The notes below the pieces were generated by a model. The model was not told the DNA's origin. It did not search any database and saw only the letters and a program-made list of their open reading frames with translations. A stretch of DNA of 64,000 nt from Clostridium sp. AM58-1XD. GTDB lineage: Bacteria; Bacillota; Clostridia; Lachnospirales; Lachnospiraceae. How positions within the stretch are numbered: the first letter of the stretch is position 1; each line of letters begins with the position of its first letter. Shown piece by piece: positions 1 to 9,586 of this stretch. Position numbers and translations under genes: made by a program. Location: positions 1-64,000 of the forward strand of contig NZ_QSDR01000010.1 of NCBI RefSeq assembly GCF_003464085.1. The letters are read 5' to 3'.

Positions 1-142
1 AATGACCGCTTTGCGGTCATTATACCATACCGGCTGCGCCGATATGGCGCTTCCGGCAGAATTTAGCGCGCGGATTTCTGCGGTGTTACGCAGAAACCGA
101 TATGCGCAGGTATAATGCCCGCTTTGCGGTCATTATACCATA
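1..142. repeat. Palindromic extragenic repeats with TATAATG/CATTATA arms
   Basis: Positions 6-29 and 119-142 are identical over 24 bases, so a unit recurs about 113 bases apart. Each copy is a palindrome: CCGC, TTT, GCGG flanked by TATAATG and CATTATA arms, almost perfect over 109-139. Between them lies a separate hairpin, TTTCTGCG at 75-82 and CGCAGAAA at 89-96. The same hairpin and arms recur at 17937-18003 in the opposite orientation. Read leftward, the arms contain TGGTATAAT, an extended -10 sequence. The rest of 1-175, downstream of hisIE, holds nothing else I can support. A role as BIME-like repeat, terminator or promoter is inference. Confidence 0.75.
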
Positions 143-175
143 TCCCTCTTTTTCTTTAAAGGCTTTCTGATTAAA

Positions 176-1483
176 TCAACGATTTGCCAGTTCTTCGGTG
201 ATATCTTCCCATCGAAGTCCTTTTTCTGCCATCAGAACCATCATATGATAGAGGAAGTCTGACATTTCATACTTCACTTCTTCCGAATTCGGATTCTTGG
301 CCGCAATGATGATCTCCGAAGCTTCTTCTCCTACTTTTTTCAGTATTTTATCGATCCCTTTATCAAAAAGATAGTTCGTATAGGACCCTTCTTTGGGATG
401 AATTTTTCTGTCCTGTATAATTGCATATACCTCTTCAAATACCTTCAGAGGATTCGTTTCTCTGTACTCTTTCTCTGCAAGTGTCTGGAAGAAGCAGGTA
501 CGGGATCCTGTATGGCAGGCTGCGCCGATCTGGTTTACTTTCGCAAGGATCGTATCATTGTCACAATCCAGTTTTAATGATTTTACATACTGAAAATGGC
601 CGGAGGTTTCCCCCTTCAGCCACAGCTGACGGCGGCTCCTGCTGTAATATGTCATCCGGCCTGTTTTCAGCGTCTGTTCATATGCTTCTTTATTCATGTA
701 AGCCATCATCAGCACCTCTGATGACTTATAATCCTGTACGATGACAGGAATAAGGCCGTCTGAATTCAGCTTAAACGCGCTCCATTCCACGGATGATTCA
801 AAGATATCGACAGGAATTCCTCTGGCTTTCAGTTCCTGCTTTGTATTCATGCAGTTGCCTTCCTTTTCTTCCGGAACAGACAGCAGAACGCCTGATACGG
901 ACGGAATCTTCAAATAGGATGTGAGCGCTCCAGGTTTGTCTTCATCACAGAAAACAATCAGCGGATGGCTGGAATCAGCCAGCCTCTGCAGATCCTCAGC
1001 TACAGGTTCATCTCCCAGTTCGTCCGTGTCAAGAATCATCACGGATGCCCCCAGCTGACCATATTCCTCTATATTGGAGAGATATTTCATCTCCGGAAGA
1101 TAGGCATAGATTTTTTCGCTGCCGAAACGGTCTGCCGCTTCCTTCATCAAATCCACATTTTCGTCGATGCTGACATCGAGGAACGCCGCTCTGGCTCCGG
1201 CATAAAGATATTTTTTCACATCTTCCAGCCGTTTTACGCGGCCGCCTGCGATCAGCGGACTGTCCACATTCCGTGCGATTTCTTTCATAATGCCGATTGT
1301 GTTTTCATGGTCTTCCTCTGTCTCAGATGCATCATAAATAAAAATCTCATCTGCACCATTGTCACTGTAATATCTGCAAAGAGTCAGAATATCATCACTG
1401 TAATATACCTGACCTTCGTCGTAAATTATGGCCTGCCCTTCTTTGCAGGAAAATCCCGGAATTAATTTTTTGTAATTATCCAT
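176..1483 (-). CDS. hisIE: Phosphoribosyl-AMP cyclohydrolase / phosphoribosyl-ATP pyrophosphatase with N-terminal HisF-like barrel
   Basis: Catalyses steps 2 and 3 of histidine synthesis in the cytosol. The start at MDNYKK is chosen because AGGAGAG lies 8 bases upstream; an upstream Met eight codons earlier lacks this. About 435 residues, roughly twice a normal HisIE. Residues 1-215 resemble a HisF/HisA (beta-alpha)8 barrel ([28 protein letters not shown]), but the positions expected for the HisF catalytic aspartates are not Asp (IPGFSCKEG instead of a CLDVKDG-type strand). Residues about 220-340 are HisI, with the zinc/substrate motif CDNDT and the C-H-C set [13 protein letters not shown]. 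The last 90 residues are HisE ([15 protein letters not shown]). It is last in the his operon. The extra barrel is probably structural or regulatory; that is inference. Confidence 0.93.
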   Translation of the reverse strand: MDNYKKLIPGFSCKEGQAIIYDEGQVYYSDDILTLCRYYSDNGADEIFIYDASETEEDHENTIGIMKEIARNVDSPLIAGGRVKRLEDVKKYLYAGARAAFLDVSIDENVDLMKEAADRFGSEKIYAYLPEMKYLSNIEEYGQLGASVMILDTDELGDEPVAEDLQRLADSSHPLIVFCDEDKPGALTSYLKIPSVSGVLLSVPEEKEGNCMNTKQELKARGIPVDIFESSVEWSAFKLNSDGLIPVIVQDYKSSEVLMMAYMNKEAYEQTLKTGRMTYYSRSRRQLWLKGETSGHFQYVKSLKLDCDNDTILAKVNQIGAACHTGSRTCFFQTLAEKEYRETNPLKVFEEVYAIIQDRKIHPKEGSYTNYLFDKGIDKILKKVGEEASEIIIAAKNPNSEEVKYEMSDFLYHMMVLMAEKGLRWEDITEELANR

Positions 1484-1521
1484 ATTCGTCTCTCCTGTTC
1501 CGCCCAAGATATCTCTGTCTC

Positions 1522-2247
1522 TTATTTCAGCTTTTCAAAAAGACGGACAGCCTCCCGCAGGTCAATCCGCTTTTCATACAGGGCCTTACCAATTATGGCT
1601 CCTCTGATTCCAGCCAGAGATAAGGCGCTTAAGTCCTCCATGGAGGATACACCGCCGGATGCGATAATGTCAAGTCCCGTTTTTTCTGTCAGCATTCTTG
1701 TCGCTTCCACATTTGGTCCTGTCAGCATCCCATCTCTTGATATATCCGTGTAAACGATGTGTTCCACGCCGAAGTCTTTCATTTTCAGGCAGAGATCAAC
1801 CGCAGAAATGGTACTGATTTTTTCCCATCCTTCAATTGCGACCATTCCGTTTCTGGCATCGACTCCGGCCACAATTCTGTCCGGACCGAACTCTTCTGTC
1901 AGCTCTTTCATAAATTCCGGCCGTTCAACCGCCCTGGTTCCGATAATCACGCGGAAAACACCTAATTCAAGCATATTTTTCACCGCATCTCTGGTACGGA
2001 TTCCACCTCCGATTTCCACCGGAAGTCCCGTACTCTCCACGATCCCTCTGATTACTTCCTCATTGACTGAACGGCCGGCCAGTGCGCCGTCCAGATCTAC
2101 CAGATGAAGAAAAGAAGCTCCCTGCTCCTTCCACAGGTTTGCCATATCGGACGGATTGTCGGAATAAACCGTTACATTATCAAATAATCCCTGGGTAAGC
2201 CTGACGCATTTCCCGTTTTTAATATCTATTGCCGGATATAACTGCAT
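1522..2247 (-). CDS. hisA: ProFAR isomerase, HisA
   Basis: 1-(5-phosphoribosyl)-5-[(5-phosphoribosylamino)methylideneamino]imidazole-4-carboxamide isomerase, step 4 of histidine synthesis. The 241 residues match the family length. Seen: the N-terminal catalytic-Asp strand [15 protein letters not shown], the phosphate-binding VEIGGGIRT and IIASGGVSS glycine loops, and the second catalytic Asp in [11 protein letters not shown]. An AGGAGAG Shine-Dalgarno lies 9 bases before the ATG. It sits 38 bases upstream of hisIE and 67 bases downstream of the small 93-codon gene. Expected co-transcription with hisZGDB. Confidence 0.96.
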   Translation of the reverse strand: MQLYPAIDIKNGKCVRLTQGLFDNVTVYSDNPSDMANLWKEQGASFLHLVDLDGALAGRSVNEEVIRGIVESTGLPVEIGGGIRTRDAVKNMLELGVFRVIIGTRAVERPEFMKELTEEFGPDRIVAGVDARNGMVAIEGWEKISTISAVDLCLKMKDFGVEHIVYTDISRDGMLTGPNVEATRMLTEKTGLDIIASGGVSSMEDLSALSLAGIRGAIIGKALYEKRIDLREAVRLFEKLK

Positions 2248-2314
2248 TCGTACATCTCTCCTGTTCTTTTTTTCTGTATGTCTGGCCTGTGTCTGGCCTG
2301 TCTCATGACTTTTC

Positions 2315-2596
2315 CTATGACGGTCCGCTCTCGTTTTTAATTAAAAATCTGGCTTTTTCTGCATCACTTCTTTTTACGGTAACTTCGTATCGCTTCGCCC
2401 TGCCAAGATCCAGACCGGCACTCCCCATTCCTCTCGTCGTACCCCTTCCCGGCCCCAGAAAACGGGCTGTAGGATCACTCACATCGTATTGATATGGAAT
2501 ATGGTTCTGCTCCAGGATTCTGCGGATGCGTTCCATCTCTTCAGCAGACTGACCTATGTAGACCGTATCACGGCCAATACCGAATAAACCGGCCAT
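2315..2596 (-). CDS. Small uncharacterised protein inside the his operon (DUF2007-like)
   Basis: 93 residues. The ATG follows the hisB stop codon directly (TAG then ATG), so it is translationally linked to hisB. Visible layout: GRDTVYIGQSAEEMERIRRI, then LEQNHIPYQYDV, a Gly/Arg-rich middle, and YEVTVKRSDAEKARFLIKN. The pattern of a positional helix, 'short peptide-mimic' strand and terminal V-x-R-x-D-A-E-K-A helix recalls DUF2007 putative signal-transducing proteins, but I cannot confirm the family. It takes the place normally held by hisH between hisB and hisA and has no glutamine-amidotransferase motif. The 67 bases after it carry a short direct repeat, TGTCTGGCCTG twice (about 2279-2300). 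Function unknown. Confidence 0.7.
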   Translation of the reverse strand: MAGLFGIGRDTVYIGQSAEEMERIRRILEQNHIPYQYDVSDPTARFLGPGRGTTRGMGSAGLDLGRAKRYEVTVKRSDAEKARFLIKNESGPS

Positions 2597-3186
2597 CTAC
2601 AGTGCCCCCTTTGTAGAAAGTACATCTGTAATTCTGGAATCGTATTTCGTTGCCTCATCGAGGGCTTTGGAAAACGCCTTAAAAGCGCCTTCAATGATGT
2701 GATGGTTATTGCTGCCGTCCATCTGCTTTATGTGCAGGTTCATCGCGGCGCCGTATGATACGGCATAAAAGAATTCCCGGATCATTTCTGTCTCCAGATC
2801 CCCCACAAATTCCCGATCCAGCTTCAGATCGTATACGAGATAAGGACGGCCGCAGAGATCGAGGGCGCACAGGATCAGGCTTCATCCATAGGCAGAATTT
2901 TGGACCCGTAACGGACAATTCCCTTTTTATCGCCTGCAGCCTGCCGGATTGCTTCTCCAAGAACGATACCTGTATCCTCAATGGTATGATGGGTATCCAC
3001 TTCCAGATCTCCCGTAACTTCAATTGTCAGATCAAACAGGCCGTGACGCGCAAAATTGTTCAGCATATGGTCAAAAAATCCTATTCCCGTCTGAATATCC
3101 GCCTTTCCGCTTCCGTCCAGGTTAAGGCGCAGCTGTATTTGAGTTTCTTTCGTATTTCGTACGATTTCGGCAATCCTCTCTGTCAT
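2597..3186 (-). CDS. hisB: Imidazoleglycerol-phosphate dehydratase, HisB (one frame break)
   Basis: Dehydrates imidazole glycerol phosphate, step 6 of histidine synthesis, using a Mn-binding histidine cluster. The start at [16 protein letters not shown] is set by AGGAGG five bases upstream; the longer upstream Met has no such site. Metal motifs are present on both sides of the break: [24 protein letters not shown], and after the break [17 protein letters not shown]. The frame stops at ATG GAT GAA GCC TGA near 2877. Adding one C at 2878-2879 restores [21 protein letters not shown], continuous with the downstream part and giving about 196 residues, the normal size. Most likely a sequence error, not a pseudogene. 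Confidence 0.9.
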
Positions 3187-3243
3187 AAAAACCTCCTGAT
3201 TCTCAATCCGCATTCCATTTTTCGTTCTATGGGCATTTCCCGT

Positions 3244-4542
3244 TTATTCCTCGTTTTCAAAGCGGACCCGGATGGAATTAGCGTGAGCCGTCAGATGCTC
3301 CGCCTTGGCAAATGCAATAATATCCTTATGAGCCGCTTTCAGCGCTTCTCTGGAATAGTAGATCACACTCGATTTCTTTATAAAATCGTCTACTCCGAGA
3401 GGGGAAAAGAATTTCGCCGTTCCATTCGTCGGCAGCACATGATTCGGGCCTGCAAAATAATCGCCCAGGGGTTCGGAGCTGTATTCTCCGAGGAAAATCG
3501 CCCCCGCATTCTGAATTTTCGTCATGATTTCAAACGGGTTAGCGGTTAAAATTTCCAAATGCTCCGGCGCAATGGCGTTGACGGTTTCAATGGCGTCGTC
3601 CAGTTTGTCGGCCACGAGGATATATCCATAATTCTCCAATGATTTTTCCAGGATTTCTTTTCTGGACAGAGACTGTACAAATTTGTCTACTTCTTCAGAA
3701 ACTTTTTCCGCCAGTTCCATGCTGGTTGTAACGAGAATCGCGGAGGCCAGTTCGTCGTGCTCTGCCTGTGATAAAAGGTCGGCCGCCACGTAACGCGGAT
3801 TAGCCGTTTCATCAGCCAGTACGGTGACCTCGCTGGGCCCCGCGATACTGTCGATACTCACATGACCATACACTGCCTTTTTAGCCAGAGCCACGAAAAT
3901 ATTGCCCGGGCCTACGATCTTATTGACCCTTGGTATGGATTCTGTACCGAATGCCAGTGCCGCTACTGCCTGGGCGCCTCCGATGCGGTAAACTTCCGTA
4001 GCGCCTGCCAAATGGGCGGCCGTCAGGGTTACAGGATTGACTTTTCCGTCCCTACCGGGAGGCGTCACCATAACAATCCGCTTCACGCCGGCTGCTCTGG
4101 CCGGGATAATGTTCATCAGGACGGAAGACGGATACGCCGCTTTTCCCCCCGGCACATAGACGCCTACGCTTTCCAGGGCCGTAATCTTCTGTCCCAGAAT
4201 CGTTCCGTCCGGCTTGGAATCGAACCAGCTTCTTCTGATCTGCATCTCATGGTATTCTTTGATGTTCGCCATGGATTTCTTCATGACTTCTATGAGGTCT
4301 GCATCCACTTCCTTCATGGCCTCTTCGATTTCAGCCTCTGTTACTCTTATGGTGGAAGCATCGATATGCGCCTTGTCGAATTGTTCTGTATACGCAAACA
4401 GCGCTTCGTCCTTTTTTTCTTTTACCTGATCTACGATTTCCTGTACGGTATCCGCATATGCCGAGTAATTATTGGGATCTCTCTTGAGCAGATCCGCTAA
4501 AATATTCTGTCTGGATGTTTCATCGAGTGTAACGATTCTCAT
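3244..4542 (-). CDS. hisD: Histidinol dehydrogenase
   Basis: Zn- and NAD-dependent four-electron oxidation of L-histidinol to L-histidine, the last two steps of the pathway. 432 residues, the family norm. Recognised by [16 protein letters not shown], the [17 protein letters not shown] segment, [14 protein letters not shown], the zinc-ligand region [25 protein letters not shown] and the C-terminal [10 protein letters not shown]. Its ATG overlaps the hisG stop (ATGA), and an AAAGGAG site precedes it. Gap to hisB is 57 bases. Confidence 0.97.
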   Translation of the reverse strand: MRIVTLDETSRQNILADLLKRDPNNYSAYADTVQEIVDQVKEKKDEALFAYTEQFDKAHIDASTIRVTEAEIEEAMKEVDADLIEVMKKSMANIKEYHEMQIRRSWFDSKPDGTILGQKITALESVGVYVPGGKAAYPSSVLMNIIPARAAGVKRIVMVTPPGRDGKVNPVTLTAAHLAGATEVYRIGGAQAVAALAFGTESIPRVNKIVGPGNIFVALAKKAVYGHVSIDSIAGPSEVTVLADETANPRYVAADLLSQAEHDELASAILVTTSMELAEKVSEEVDKFVQSLSRKEILEKSLENYGYILVADKLDDAIETVNAIAPEHLEILTANPFEIMTKIQNAGAIFLGEYSSEPLGDYFAGPNHVLPTNGTAKFFSPLGVDDFIKKSSVIYYSREALKAAHKDIIAFAKAEHLTAHANSIRVRFENEE

Positions 4543-5192
4543 AACTGCTGCTCCTTTCCGATTTCTGCTCTCAAATCATTCAAAAGCTTTGTAATCCGCT
4601 CATTTTCCCGCTTCATACTGACCTGGTTTACAACGATCCGCGCGGAGAGACCGCAGACCTCCTCCAGTACGGAGAGGCCGTTCTCCTTCAGCGTGGAGCC
4701 CGTCTCAACGATATCCACGATGACCTCAGAAAGGCCGACGATCGGGGCCAGCTCGATGGAACCGTTCAGCTTGATAATTTCTACTGTCTGATGCTTTTTA
4801 TTATAAAAATAGTCCTTTGCTATATTCGGATACTTCGTCGCTACGCGGATCAGCTCGTGGTGCTTCAAAAGCTCCCTGGCAGATTCCGGACCGCAGACGC
4901 ACATCCTGCACTTTCCATATCCCAGATCGACCACTTCATATAACTTTCGTCCCTCTTCCAGAATCGTATCCTTGCCTACGACGCCGATATCGGCTGCTCC
5001 ATATTCCACATAAGTGGGAACATCCGTGGCTTTTGCCAGGAAAAAGCGAATTCCCAGCTCTTCATTTACAAAAATCAGTTTCCGGGAACTTTTATCCTTC
5101 ATCTCATCACAGCGGATTCCTATTTTTTCAAAAAGCTCCATCGTTCTGTTGGCCAGCCGTCCCTTGGCAAGGGCAATCGTTAAATACCTCAT
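4539..5192 (-). CDS. hisG: ATP phosphoribosyltransferase, short catalytic subunit
   Basis: Condenses ATP with PRPP, committing flux to histidine. At 217 residues this is the short form, which lacks the C-terminal ACT-like regulatory domain and needs HisZ; hisZ is immediately upstream. Motifs: [33 protein letters not shown], and the PRPP loop [27 protein letters not shown] is 8 bases before the ATG. Feedback control by histidine in this class acts through the HisG-HisZ complex (family knowledge). Confidence 0.97.
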   Translation of the reverse strand: MRYLTIALAKGRLANRTMELFEKIGIRCDEMKDKSSRKLIFVNEELGIRFFLAKATDVPTYVEYGAADIGVVGKDTILEEGRKLYEVVDLGYGKCRMCVCGPESARELLKHHELIRVATKYPNIAKDYFYNKKHQTVEIIKLNGSIELAPIVGLSEVIVDIVETGSTLKENGLSVLEEVCGLSARIVVNQVSMKRENERITKLLNDLRAEIGKEQQL

Positions 5193-5239
5193 CGTTTCAG
5201 TTCTCCTGTTCTATGTTCAATTCGTGACCGTCCGTACGG

Positions 5240-6502
5240 TTACATCATGTATTCGGCAAAAGGGATATCGTGAGATTTCCCGTCTCTAACGCCGATAAAA
5301 TGGACAGTTTCACCCTTTTCATCCAGAAAAAGCAGGTTTCTTACCGGCCCTTCTGCAAGAGATTTCCTGTAAACCTCCGTTGCTTTAGACTCTTCCCTGC
5401 GGATCATCTGCACGGCCATCTGGTTCTCCCGCAGATGGCATGCAAGTCGGACGGCATTTTCCCAGGCGGATGGATCATAGAGAATTGCCGTGCTGACAGG
5501 AGAGGTTTCGATTTCGATCTTCTGTCTGGACAGAGCCTGCAGAAGGCGGTCCACCACGATGACAAAGCCGACTGCAGGACGGTCCTTTCCAAACTGCAGA
5601 AGCAGCTTATCGTAACGGCCGCCCGTCACGATATAGTCTCCCGTTCCATATGTATATGCCTTGAAAATAATTCCCGTATAGTATTTGTATTTGCTCAGCA
5701 TACCAAGGTCATAGGACACGTATTCCGCCATTCCATATGCCTCCAGAATCGTCTGAACACGCTCCAGGCGTTCAATTGCCTTCAGCGCCCTTTTATTATC
5801 CGTCATGCTGCGAAGCCTGCTGATTTCGTTCAAAGGGCCGAACAGCTGCGGAAGCTTCAGGAAGACTTCCTTCATACTCTCTTTAACAGGTCGTTCACTG
5901 ATCAGTTCCTCTACGCCAAAATAATTTTTATTCTCAATCAGTTCCCGAAGCTCTTCCTGCGTCTCCTCATCCATACCGGCTTCATCCGCCAGCCCCCGGA
6001 AAAATTCCACCTGTCCCAGTTCTACCTGAAACTCTTTCAGGCCGGCTGATTTTAAACAGGTAATTACCATGGCAATCATCTCAGCATCTGCCTCAGGGCT
6101 GTCCTCTCCGATCATTTCCGCGCCTGTATGGGTCGTCTCCTTCAGCCTTCCCTGATAGCTGGAGTTGTTGATAAACGTTCTGGCCAGGTAACAGAGCCTG
6201 AGCGGCGCTTCCGAATCCATAAAATATTTCACAACGCAGCGGGCAATTGCCGGCGTCACGTCGGGACGGAGTACCAGGGTGTTGTTGTCCCTGTCGAAGA
6301 ATTTAAACATTTCCTGATTGGAAACGCTTCCGCGCTCCTTATTAAAAATATCGAAGAATTCGTATGTAGGCGTTTCTATATCTTCATAACCGTAGAGACG
6401 GAATACTTCATGAACTCCATCCTGAACAGCCAGTTTTTTCTGACATTCATCCCTGTAGATATCCCGGACTCCGTCCGGCGTGTGTAATAATTGATTGTCC
6501 AT
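5240..6502 (-). CDS. hisZ: ATP phosphoribosyltransferase regulatory subunit
   Basis: A class II aminoacyl-tRNA-synthetase paralogue related to HisRS that activates short HisG and senses histidine, without charging tRNA. 420 residues. Visible: LHTPDGVRDIYRDECQKK at the N terminus, TPTYEFFDIFN, the motif-2-like stretch VLRPDVTPAIARCV, and the C-terminal YDLGMLSKYKYYTGIIF with VTGGRYDKLLLQFG. First gene of the his operon; a consensus promoter lies about 85 bases upstream and AAAGGGATTATCGTT leads into the ATG. The absence of a full anticodon-binding domain separates it from HisS. Confidence 0.95.
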   Translation of the reverse strand: MDNQLLHTPDGVRDIYRDECQKKLAVQDGVHEVFRLYGYEDIETPTYEFFDIFNKERGSVSNQEMFKFFDRDNNTLVLRPDVTPAIARCVVKYFMDSEAPLRLCYLARTFINNSSYQGRLKETTHTGAEMIGEDSPEADAEMIAMVITCLKSAGLKEFQVELGQVEFFRGLADEAGMDEETQEELRELIENKNYFGVEELISERPVKESMKEVFLKLPQLFGPLNEISRLRSMTDNKRALKAIERLERVQTILEAYGMAEYVSYDLGMLSKYKYYTGIIFKAYTYGTGDYIVTGGRYDKLLLQFGKDRPAVGFVIVVDRLLQALSRQKIEIETSPVSTAILYDPSAWENAVRLACHLRENQMAVQMIRREESKATEVYRKSLAEGPVRNLLFLDEKGETVHFIGVRDGKSHDIPFAEYMM

Positions 6503-6587
6503 AACGATAATCCCTTTCTTTCCGGATCAGCTCATTCACTTTAATGTGGTAACGTGATAATTTGCTAATTTAATAAATAATGTGTCC

Positions 6588-6616
6588 ATTATATGAGAAA
6601 ATCAGAAAACTGTCAA
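6588..6616 (-). promoter_or_regulatory. Consensus sigma-A promoter of the his operon
   Basis: On the minus strand TTGACA (6611-6616), a spacer of exactly 17 bases and TATAAT (6588-6593): six of six matches in both boxes. The -35 box lies over the last codons of recU. The transcript would start near 6581, giving a 5' UTR of about 78 bases. That leader is AT-rich and shows no T-box or attenuator hairpin. A consensus promoter usually implies repression; no operator could be assigned. Confidence 0.85.
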
Positions 6617-7146
6617 TCTCTTTCATCCAAATCTTTCTGTACCATCTCCAGATAGTGGATAAACATATCTTTCTTTGAAAAGATCCTCCAGGATTTATCC
6701 ACTTCTTCATATGTAAAGCTCTTTCTGCCCCCGTCCACCATCCGGTTCCAGAACGCAAATATATGGGAAAAAGGAACGTAATAGATTTCATCCAGTGAGG
6801 TAAACGAAAGAATAATAAAGGAGATTCCTCCCTGTTCCTCAAACTCCTTCATAAATTCGATCTGATGAGGGTGAATGTTCTGAAGTGGAAATGTCTTTAC
6901 GGCACATTCCTTTGCGTCAAAACAGACGGGAATTCCCTGTACCGCCCCAATATAATCTACGGTACTCTTTTTATCAAAATACGCCAGTGTAATGTGGCGG
7001 CTTTCCTTTGCGATCTCGATCGGCGTAATCGGAGTGGGGATTTTCTGAATTAAGGCCAGTTTCTTTTCCCGGTAGCTGTCGTTCGTATGGTTGATCAGTT
7101 CTTCCAGCGTAGATCCCCGCAGCCCCCTCGTATTCCAAGTTCCCAT
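6613..7146 (-). CDS. recU: Holliday junction resolvase RecU
   Basis: Endonuclease that cleaves Holliday junctions during recombination and chromosome segregation in Firmicutes. The start at MGTWNTRGLRGSTLEEL is chosen from AGGAGAG five bases upstream and the conserved N terminus; an ORF extending 12 codons further has no site. The nuclease core is visible: STVDYIGAVQGIPVCFDAKE, with the Asp/Glu/Lys residues of the PD-(D/E)XK fold, then QIEFMKEFEEQGG. 177 residues, slightly shorter than B. subtilis RecU. Its ATG lies at the TAA of the preceding pseudouridine synthase. In Bacillus recU is paired with ponA; no penicillin-binding protein is adjacent here. Confidence 0.9.
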   Translation of the reverse strand: MGTWNTRGLRGSTLEELINHTNDSYREKKLALIQKIPTPITPIEIAKESRHITLAYFDKKSTVDYIGAVQGIPVCFDAKECAVKTFPLQNIHPHQIEFMKEFEEQGGISFIILSFTSLDEIYYVPFSHIFAFWNRMVDGGRKSFTYEEVDKSWRIFSKKDMFIHYLEMVQKDLDERD

Positions 7147-7147
7147 A

Positions 7148-8142
7148 TTACTCTCCTGACCCGCCTTTCTGTTCGACCACAAGGCCCTCTCCTTTCAGAG
7201 CCCTTCTGAAGTCATCCGGAACAGGGGCTGTAAAGCATTTTCCGGACAGGCCTGAAAGCGGTTCCCGAAGTTCAGGAAGAACCATCTGCCACGAATGGAG
7301 AAGCTGAGAATTCAGACGGTATTTTTTCTTCCATTCCTCATTCATTCTCCTATCCCCATATTTTGGATCGCCCGCAATCGGGTGGCCGATGGAGGCCAGG
7401 TGCGCACGAATCTGATGAGACCGCCCTGTAATCAGAGCGACCTTCAGAAGCGTGCATGATTCGTTTCCATCGAGAGGAATGTATTCTGTCTCAATCGGAA
7501 GGCTGCCTTCCATTTCTTCACTGTATACGGATACCTGATTCGTCCGCTCATCCTTTATGAGAAATCCTGAAATTTTCTGCTGTTTCAAAATGCTTCCTTT
7601 AACAAGGCAGAGGTAGTACTTGTGAATGCTCCTGTTCTTGAATATCTCTCCCATAATCTGAAGTCCGGCCAGGGTCTTTCCGGCTGCCACAAGGCCGCTG
7701 GTATTTCGGTCCAGACGGTTGCAGACGGCCGGTTTAAAGCTGCGCAGTCCTTCTTTGCCGATCTGACCAGTTGAGAGGAGGTAATCCGTCACATATTCCA
7801 CCAGAGACTCATCGGAATCCTTTGCTTTCTGAGACAGCATGCCGGATGGCTTATTGATAAAAAGAACGTGTTCATCTTCATAAATAATATCCAGTTTTTT
7901 CTTCTGTACCTTCTGAATCCGCACCTCTGAAAATTTGTCAATTGTTCTTCCGCAAGAAACAGTTTGACTTCATCGCCCTCTGCCAGCTTTTCTGAGCCGT
8001 CACACTTCTTACCGTTGAGAACGATATTCTTCTTGCGCATCATTTTATATAAAAAGCTTTTTCCGGCCAGGTTCAGATATTTGGAAAGCATCTTGTCCAG
8101 CCGCTGTCCAGCTTCATTTTTCGTAATTTTAATCGCACGCAT
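7148..8142 (-). CDS. RluA-family 23S rRNA pseudouridine synthase with S4 domain (one frame break)
   Basis: Isomerises uridine in rRNA. Residues 1-65 form an S4 RNA-binding domain (AGQRLDKMLSKYLNLAGKS, KKNIVLNGKK). The catalytic domain follows with CNRLDRNTSGLVAAGKT, where the Asp of the RLD motif is the nucleophile, and RSHQIRAHLASIGHPIAGD. The N-terminal frame runs out around 7942, while the second frame begins at VRIQKVQKKKL. Adding one A at 7942-7943 joins them (EEQIDKFSEVRIQKV), giving about 331 residues, normal for an RluC/RluD-type enzyme. The exact target uridine cannot be told from sequence. Start: AAGGAGAATAGCAGG before ATG. Confidence 0.88.
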
Positions 8143-8163
8143 CCTGCTATTCTCCTTCCGGCA

Positions 8164-8739
8164 TCACATGGAGAGCTGCTTTAATAATTCGGCTGCATAT
8201 TCCACGCTTCCGTCGTCATCATATTCGGAGGCCGGTTTCAGGCTTTCAAGCCTCTGAAAAAATATCTTTTCATCTTTGATTATTTTGCTGTCCGGGTCCA
8301 GACGGTGAGCAGTAAGCATCCCGTTAAGGTACTCCTCACCCTTTTTTGCATCGGCCCGTTCTGACGTACAGTAACAGTAAATACCGGTCGGATGGACAAT
8401 AACAGCATCCATCGGCATCATCGCTTCTTTCGACGTAATAATCAGTTCATACAGGATCATAAAATGTTCTTCATATGCATGCACCCTGCTGTAAAACGCT
8501 TCCGGCGGCGTCTTGTATCTCCATGCCGCAAGAAGCGGAGACGCCACATTAGCTGTGGGCAGTACGGAAAGCACAGCCATGACCGTCAGTATATTCTTCA
8601 CGGACGAATTGTCCGTAAATCCCCGGGCGCCCAGCTGGATCAGGATCATAACCGCTCCAAATGCTACCATACACAGCTGCATTTTCCTGTGGCTGGTCCG
8701 ATACCCGTATTCTCCTTTATTTTTTCCGTGATTTTTCAT
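8164..8739 (-). CDS. Conserved membrane-anchored protein of unknown function
   Basis: 191 residues, not recognised. Two hydrophobic segments near the N terminus (about residues 21-42, LCMVAFGAVMILIQLG, and 49-70, ILTVMAVLSVLPTA), then a soluble C-terminal part of about 115 residues containing MPMDAVIVHPTGIYCYCTS and an acidic YDDDGSVEYAAELL end. GGAGAG stands about 8 bases before the ATG. It lies 21 bases upstream of the pseudouridine synthase, so probably shares its transcript. The soluble part faces the cytoplasm if both helices form a hairpin (inference). Confidence 0.7.
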   Translation of the reverse strand: MKNHGKNKGEYGYRTSHRKMQLCMVAFGAVMILIQLGARGFTDNSSVKNILTVMAVLSVLPTANVASPLLAAWRYKTPPEAFYSRVHAYEEHFMILYELIITSKEAMMPMDAVIVHPTGIYCYCTSERADAKKGEEYLNGMLTAHRLDPDSKIIKDEKIFFQRLESLKPASEYDDDGSVEYAAELLKQLSM

Positions 8740-8798
8740 CTTTTTGTCTCTCCATTTTCGTCTCTTCTGGTTCGTTCACTCTTCCCTTATATATTCAC

Positions 8799-9563
8799 TC
8801 ACATCATTCCCATAATCTTCAAAAGCATCCTGTGGGGTACGACTTTGCACAGGAGGAAAAACAGCTTCATCAGGATTCCGTATATGGATATGCTCTTTCC
8901 TACGCAGCTGTCCATCAGCGCTTTCCTAGCCACCTTTTTGGGATCTGCCATGGCAAGCTTTTTGTAAAGAGGAATCTTTCCGTTTGTTTCGGCTATGTCA
9001 AAGAACTCCGTCTTTACCGGTCCCGGGCATACTGCTGTAACACAGATTTTCCGATCCCTCAGCTCTTCATTCAAAGCCCGGCTGTAGCTCAGGACAAAGG
9101 CCTTTGTGGCAGCATAGACGGCAAATTTCGGCTGAGGCAAAAATGCCGCCGCAGACGCAAACTGAATGATTCTGCTGTGCTCTGACATATAGGGCAGCAC
9201 GACATGGGTGACGGCAACGAGCGCTTCACAGTTCAGTGCAGCCATTCCCGTCTCTTCTTCCAGAGGCACTTCCCCAACCAGCCCGATCTTTCCATATCCG
9301 GCCGCATTAACAAGAAACTTAACGTCCGGTTTTTCTTCTGCCAGAGCCTGTTTCAGAATGGTTAAAGCCTGTTTATCTGTAATATCGATAGGAAACGTCC
9401 GGAGCACTGCCGGTACCTGTCCGTTCAGCTCATCCAGCCGTTCCTTCCGCCTGGCTATCACCCATATCTCCTCAACGGTACGGAAACGGTCAGCCAGCTG
9501 GAATATCATCTCTCTTCCCATTCCGGATGAAGCACCTGTAATGACTGCGATCTTTTTCATCAT
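8799..9563 (-). CDS. Short-chain dehydrogenase/reductase
   Basis: NAD(P)-dependent oxidoreductase of the classical SDR type, 254 residues. The cofactor motif is AVITGASSGMG near residue 7; NAAGYGKIG is the second signature; the catalytic Ser-Tyr-Lys lies in FASAAAF and YAATKAFVLS, and PGPVKTEFFD follows. The C-terminal 40 residues are hydrophobic (YGILMKLFFLLCKVV), suggesting membrane association, as in several SDRs acting on lipids. Substrate unknown. It follows the YgiQ-family gene by 23 bases with the same direction. Confidence 0.88.
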   Translation of the reverse strand: MMKKIAVITGASSGMGREMIFQLADRFRTVEEIWVIARRKERLDELNGQVPAVLRTFPIDITDKQALTILKQALAEEKPDVKFLVNAAGYGKIGLVGEVPLEEETGMAALNCEALVAVTHVVLPYMSEHSRIIQFASAAAFLPQPKFAVYAATKAFVLSYSRALNEELRDRKICVTAVCPGPVKTEFFDIAETNGKIPLYKKLAMADPKKVARKALMDSCVGKSISIYGILMKLFFLLCKVVPHRMLLKIMGMM

Positions 9564-9586
9564 ATTTCTGCCTCCTGCTCACTGTT

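Noticed and set aside
1..142. CRISPR array from the repeated 24-mers
   Set aside because: Only two copies, 113 bases apart, palindromic with promoter-like arms, and no cas genes in the window.
2755..3549. 264-codon open frame on the plus strand over hisB and hisD
   Set aside because: It spans two real genes on the opposite strand and its translation is Arg/Ser-rich with no domain.
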